This document shows, in pieces, positions 59,700-64,000 of a stretch of DNA of 64,000 bases; positions within the stretch are counted from its first letter, which is position 1; each line of letters begins with the position of its first letter. Location of the stretch: the NCBI RefSeq assembly GCF_918797505.1, contig NC_092795.1, positions 28,631,131 to 28,695,130 on the forward strand. Direction: 5' to 3'. The notes below the pieces were generated by a model. The model ran no database searches, was not told where the DNA came from, and saw only the letters and a program-made list of their open reading frames with translations. The position numbers and the translations under genes were made by a program. The stretch comes from Bemisia tabaci. Taxonomy: Eukaryota; Arthropoda; Insecta; Hemiptera; Aleyrodidae.

Positions 59700-62600
59700 T
59701 CTCTGCGGTAGCAAATGCTCCTGAGAGGAGCCTCCGTCGTTTCCCGATTCAACAGGTAAAAGCTCGTGCCGCTCAAATTAATCTAAAGTCCAACTCACAC
59801 TATCGAACTTTTCATCCGATATGATTGAACGAATAGTTGGATGGAAAGTTGGACGTAAAAGAGTTGATTTATTTACCGTTGCAGTGTGATATCGTCATCA
59901 GCCTAGGATACACACTGGAAAAAAAAACACATTGAATCTAGAGTCCAGACTCTTGAAAACATTGACTAGAAAAAGGACTCTCTTGATTCAATCAGATCAG
60001 CTTAAATCAAAAGGAAATCCGCTCAAATTAAGAGTATTTTTTCTTGTCGATGTTTTAAGAGTCTATACTCTAGATCTAATGTGATTTTTTTCCAGTGCAG
60101 CTTTGGCTCATGCCGGTCGGAAGATTTCGTTTCAACTTTTTGTTCAACTTTCCATCCAATTCGCGCCCCAATTGGCCGCCAATTGGATAGAAAGTTGAAC
60201 GAAAAGTTGAATGTGACGTCAAATTCAAGTTTCCGTTCAATTTTTCATCAAATTGCCGTTTTCTCTCGTCAGTATCACACTATCAAACTGTTCATTCGAC
60301 AAGTTGCATCCAAGAGTTGGATGAAAAGTTATTGATGGTGTGAATTGGGCTTGAGATCTCGTCCACACGAGCGCGGTTTGCGGGACTTTCGGATGCATTA
60401 TTTCAACGAAGCGAGATTTTGCGGAGTAAACTATAGCGAAGTTATAATAAGTTCCGGGAAAAAGTTCGCCTGAGGTTCCGCGAACCACGTGCGGTCAAGA
60501 CCTAAAAGTCGAATTCTTAGTCGTTCCTTAAACAGGTCTTTTCCTTAGGAGGCCCCATATCAATGAATTACAGTTTTACAATTTGAAGCCAACGTGATCA
60601 GACCTGCAAAGTTTTTCGAAATTCTCAAAATTTGGGGGGAGTATACGCCCCCCGATCCGCAACCCTCACCACCCCTCCCGGAGGGATCGTAAAAGTAGGA
60701 AAAAGACATGAGTAAGTCTGAGTAAGGAGGGAAAAGAGGTCCAATACTGCAAATTATAAGACGAACAAAATTTTTGTCAGCTTATTGCAAACTCAGCGAT
60801 TTGTAGATGGACCAAGTGAGGATTTCTTTTATTTTATTTTTAGACATTGAGTAATGGAGCAATGAATGACAAATGATTCTACGCTGACTATCATTTGTTT
60901 AAATTATGTAGCAAATTTCATAGTCACGACGATGACTGGCTTGCTGAAGTCAATTTTGTAACAGGAAAAAATTAGCTCGATACTAATAATCCTGTCATTA
61001 AAGTTCTTTGGTTTTAATTTCTTTTAATTATCGGTGGAGTATGTCAGCACGGTTGAATTTACTCTTTTGTAATCTATTGCTACGTGCTAAACTGTATTTT
61101 GTCCACTCGCTGACCACCATAAAAGATATAAAGCTTTCAATATTGTACACAGACATGTGCGGAATCCCACGTGCGAATGATGCGAACGAGTTTACTTATT
61201 TTTTAAGAAAAAGTATCTCTCAGTTTTTCGATGCAAATGTATTAATTGAAATTACTATTATTAAGTTTCGTCGTGTAGATTCATCTTCAAAATTCATTAG
61301 GTATGTACATTGCACTTTTTTTGTTTTACCGAGAATATCAAATCGGTAAAACCGGTAGCAACCGCAAACAAAAAACAGAACAAAAAACCACAAACATTTT
61401 TATTTATTGAACTCACATTCATTTAATTTTTAATCGCTTGTAAGATTGTGATGATTGGGAGTAATTACTTACACCCAACTTAAGAATCTTTCTTGGCTTC
61501 AAATTATATAAAATGGATGACTAAAGTCGAAAAATGCGTGCCGTGCCCGTGCCAGCCGTGCTATCATTGTTAAGTTTCAATAAATATGATTTTGCTGTAT
61601 TTTTCTAAAAGAAACCAAATCAAAACGTCTCTTTCATTTGTTCTGAGATTATTTTCGCATTATTAAAGAAAATGCACTAACTTTTTTATAAAGAAATGTT
61701 GGTTGATTTATTTAGATTTAAAGAAAAAAATATTAAAAAACATGAGTGAAGACTTACAACGTCGCAGTCGAGTTTCAAAATTGATATTATTTTTCAAAAA
61801 AAGTTGATAGGAAGTCCCATGAAAGTTTCAATCTCTACGAAGGAATCATGTAAAAATATTAGCCCTGAAAGTGATCCTGAAAAAATGAAGGCGATCATTT
61901 AAAAATAGGACTAAAATAAATTTCTCTTGAAAACCGATTAATTTATGGACAAAAACAGTCTCTAACAGCATGTGGAATTCGTTTTGATGGAAGAATGTCC
62001 GGAATGTGAACAAAGGAAAATACGCATGCAGAAGAATTGTAATGGTTTGTTACTTACATTTAATAAAGTAGTTAATGAAAAATATCTCCAGATCAACACG
62101 TTAGAGGTAACTTCAATAGCATTACATAATCAAAGTCACTTTTTAATGTTCTGAGACATTCGATGCTCTGCCATTTTGCTGGAGCGATAATTCACGTGGC
62201 TTACAAATTGATTATTGGGTCAATTTTTATCACCTTCCCAACATCGACCCCGAATCATGATGATCTTCACAATTCGACGAGAGTAATTTGATCAGTATAA
62301 CTTAGACTACTCTTTTTATTTTTTCAGGAAACAGAAATAACTCTGCTGCCGCCGTAGACACTCAAACAGACGAGATGATCCAGGAATTAGAGATACATTT
62401 GGTGACGGTGCTCACCCTTCTGTCGCCTTTTGGTAAACAAAAAACAGAGGTTTAATCATTTTGACATAATCAAGCAAAAGAGATCATTGGGCAGATTAGT
62501 CGTACTGTTTTGGCAGCTTTTGGAATTATTTTAAAAAATCGCGTTCAGGACAAATCCCCCCCCCCCAAAAAAAAAAAAAAAAAAAAATATGAATCGTTCT

Positions 62601-63138
62601 TCGTGCACATGCATCGATGAATTCCTGTATTGCCAGCCTGCAAGAACTGCTTTCACTAAAAAAAATAAAATGGTAAATCAGATACACTAACGTGAGTGTA
62701 ATGATCAACAACAGATCCTGTCGTAGAGTATACCGTAGCATTACCATAGCCAAGCTCCAATGAAGTAGGGAGTAGTGTGGGGTGTTGTTTCATGGAATGC
62801 CTAAAAAAGTATCGTTCAAGGAGTGTTTCAAATGAACTTTTGATTAAATAGTGAAATACTTTTACCACTTCCTTAGTAATATTACTACGTTCGTAAAAGT
62901 ATTACAAAATAGTAAATATATACTTATTATTGATTATGGCTCCTATAAATTGAGAATTCCACTAAAAACAAACCACTAGTATGGTAATTTTAACCGTATT
63001 TTTTTCCGTGCATCTGCTTCAGGATTCCCGACGAATAAGGGGACCAAGGGTGAGAGGGATGAATCATTCTTATTGGTAAATGAAGTCCACTGGTCTAAAA
63101 TTCCTTATTCTGAGGAAGAAGACGTAGATTATCAATAG
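59551..63138 (+). CDS. Small three-exon protein with hydrophobic heptad repeats, unknown family
   Basis: Not recognised. Exons 59551-59707, 62328-62432 and 63023-63138 join in phase (1/2, then 1/2) into a 125-aa protein ending at TAG. Residues 4-45 are six tandem heptads of the form P-L-[A/T/I]-[L/Y]-x-x-x, with prolines at 4, 11, 18, 25, 32 and 39. A short Leu/Trp-rich stretch (QLWMFLSDLCG) follows, then a polar linker (SAAAVDTQTDEMIQELE), a hydrophobic patch (IHLVTVLTLLSPFG) and an acidic tail (YSEEEDVDYQ). The six heptads differ mainly at third codon positions, which argues that this frame is translated. The proline spacing suggests a membrane-embedded hairpin; that is inference. The last two exons have good splice signals, and an AATAAA follows at 63163. 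Weak points are the first donor (G|GTAGCA) and the start: the ATG at 59551 has a poor context, so the true 5' end may lie upstream, perhaps in the overlapping frame from 59349. Confidence 0.6.
59789..60350. mobile_element. CCAACTCACACTATC TIR element, nested host
   Basis: CCAACTCACACTATCGAACT left end versus CCCAATTCACACCATCAATA right complement. Inside are many CAACTTTTTGTTCAACTTTC-like words in both orientations and a nested CACTGG MITE. Confidence 0.6.
59913..60097. mobile_element. CACTGGAAAAAAAA palindromic MITE, copy 2 (nested)
   Basis: A 185-bp relative of the copy at 30744, with the same ends and the same GAATCTAGAGTCCAGACTC words. It is flanked by CA on both sides (59911-59912, 60098-60099). 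It lies inside the TIR element 59789-60350, in the first intron of the heptad-repeat gene. Confidence 0.82.
60351..62327. other. First intron of the heptad-repeat gene, remainder
   Basis: A 113-codon AT-rich frame (61008-61349) and a 60-codon frame (61972-62154) show no family features, and the latter does not splice in phase. A fragment near 61755-61830 (ACAACGTCGCAGTCGAG) resembles the dispersed family at 6339. Confidence 0.45.
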
Positions 63139-63162
63139 AGATAAGTGCACCTGAGAAAAGAG

Positions 63163-63168
63163 GAATAA
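63163..63168 (+). terminator. Poly(A) signal of the heptad-repeat gene
   Basis: AATAAA occurs 25 bases after the TAG stop and is repeated at once as AATAAAATAAAAG. Its position supports 63023-63138 being a genuine terminal exon. Confidence 0.6.
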
Positions 63169-63388
63169 AATAAAAGCTGTCACCAGCTTTGATCGTAGCC
63201 TTGCACTTTTACTCACAACTCGTTGAGTAATTCGCTTGGGGTATAGTAATGAATGAACTGAGACAACGTGTCCTCATTCATACGCGACGACATTGCAGGT
63301 CATAGTGACTGCCAAAAAAAACAAAAACGATCTTCTATAATACGTTTGAACTGGGCTTTTCCTCATTATAACAGCGCCTGAAAGTATT

Positions 63389-63641
63389 CTGCTGTGCCAA
63401 GGAAAAACGCCGTATGTACCTACAGGCGTTGCCAAATTTTCTTGGATAAGACAAAAATTTCCTGGTAAACTTATGAATATTTTCCTTCTAATTTTTTAGA
63501 TAATTTTATTCGCAATTTTACCTGAATTTCCTGAATATTTTAATGAAAAATATTCATAACCTACTGCAAAAATAAACATTTTATCGAGGGAAATTTGGCA
63601 CCTCTCGAATATTCATACGCCGTTCTTCCTTAGCACGGCAG
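63389..63641. mobile_element. CTGCCGTGCTAAGG palindromic MITE, copy C
   Basis: The same 253-bp family (CTGCTGTGCCAAGGAAAAAC left, CTGCCGTGCTAAGG inverse right), lying downstream of the heptad-repeat gene. TA follows the right end. Confidence 0.82.
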
Positions 63642-64000
63642 TATTGAGCTTTGGGAATCGCAATGGAAGTAGCAAACCACAGCTCAAAAGTTTTTAGCGT
63701 AGGCATACTTTAAATGAGGAACAGTTCAATTGAAGATTTTCGGTGATATCCTGATGCAAAATTTCCTCTCCAGATTTTGTGTTATACCGAGATATATGTT
63801 TGACAGTAATTAAACGCATTATACGTCTGCCAAAGCAGCAGGGGAGTAAACTGGCAAAAAGAAAATAGAATTGGAATTGATGCCCTTCACAAATTTTCTT
63901 TGAGATTTCTCAGCGTGCCATGTTTTAAATGTAAAAAGAGTATTCTTTTGCAAAAAGAACTTCAACGGGCATGTTCGCAGAATAGTTTGATACTTAGTTA

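Noticed and set aside
61008..61349. 113-codon plus-strand frame in the heptad gene's intron
   Set aside because: AT-rich, no recognised family, no usable splice phase. Chance or an old repeat is more likely.
61969..62050. Exon-like segment after CTCTAACAG with a CPEC-like motif
   Set aside because: Joined after the heptad exon it meets a stop within 14 codons, whereas direct joining of 59707 to 62328 stays open.
1..64000. Multi-gene defence or biosynthetic system, CRISPR array, tRNA or rRNA genes
   Set aside because: I looked on both strands and saw no clustered genes of linked function, no direct-repeat/spacer array and no convincing tRNA or rRNA sequence.

Overview
The window looks like nuclear DNA of an insect. 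It is AT-rich, has long introns with GT..AG borders, carries animal-type nuclear-pore, mitochondrial and membrane-protein genes, and is crowded with short inverted-repeat transposons (MITEs). A hemipteran, perhaps a whitefly, seems likely from the general character, but the sequence does not prove it. There is no bacterial gene, operon, CRISPR array, rRNA or recognisable tRNA gene.

Layout. (1) About 1-19.7 kb, minus strand: a nucleoporin Nup107 gene. I traced 14 in-phase coding exons (778 codons); the last part (about 70 residues by comparison with the human protein) lies off the left edge. Its introns hold a 2.28-kb near-perfect palindrome, a 340-bp palindrome, LINE 3' fragments and small MITEs. 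(2) 22.0-27.7 kb, minus strand: a complete six-exon gene for the mitochondrial oxidoreductase RTN4IP1 (404 aa), with an 8-bp-TSD hAT-like element in its last intron. (3) 27.7-36.5 kb: intergenic sequence with a second hAT-like element, nested TIR elements, and a TATA/initiator/donor module near 31.3 kb that may be the first, non-coding exon of the next gene. A diverged copy of that module lies about 0.8 kb downstream. (4) 36.5-56.2 kb, plus strand: a complete 14-exon nose-resistant-to-fluoxetine (NRF-6)-like acyltransferase-3 gene (692 aa). Its introns contain a 2.26-kb TIR element with a CpG-rich promoter-like core, a 2.5-kb TIR element filled with a ~368-bp satellite, and a 1.2-kb palindrome. 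(5) 56.2-59.2 kb: repeat-rich spacer with three copies of one MITE family. (6) 59.3-63.1 kb, plus strand: a small three-exon gene for a ~125-aa protein with six tandem hydrophobic heptads. I do not recognise it; its 5' end is uncertain. (7) 63.2-64 kb: spacer with one more MITE copy.

The genes do not form a pathway: a nuclear-pore scaffold protein, a mitochondrial oxidoreductase, a membrane acyltransferase-like protein and an unknown small membrane protein. I found no dedicated multi-gene system. The most distinctive signals are the heptad-repeat small gene, the very long intronic palindromes, and the TIR element that carries promoter-like DNA. All homology statements rest on recognising family sequence by eye; no search was run.
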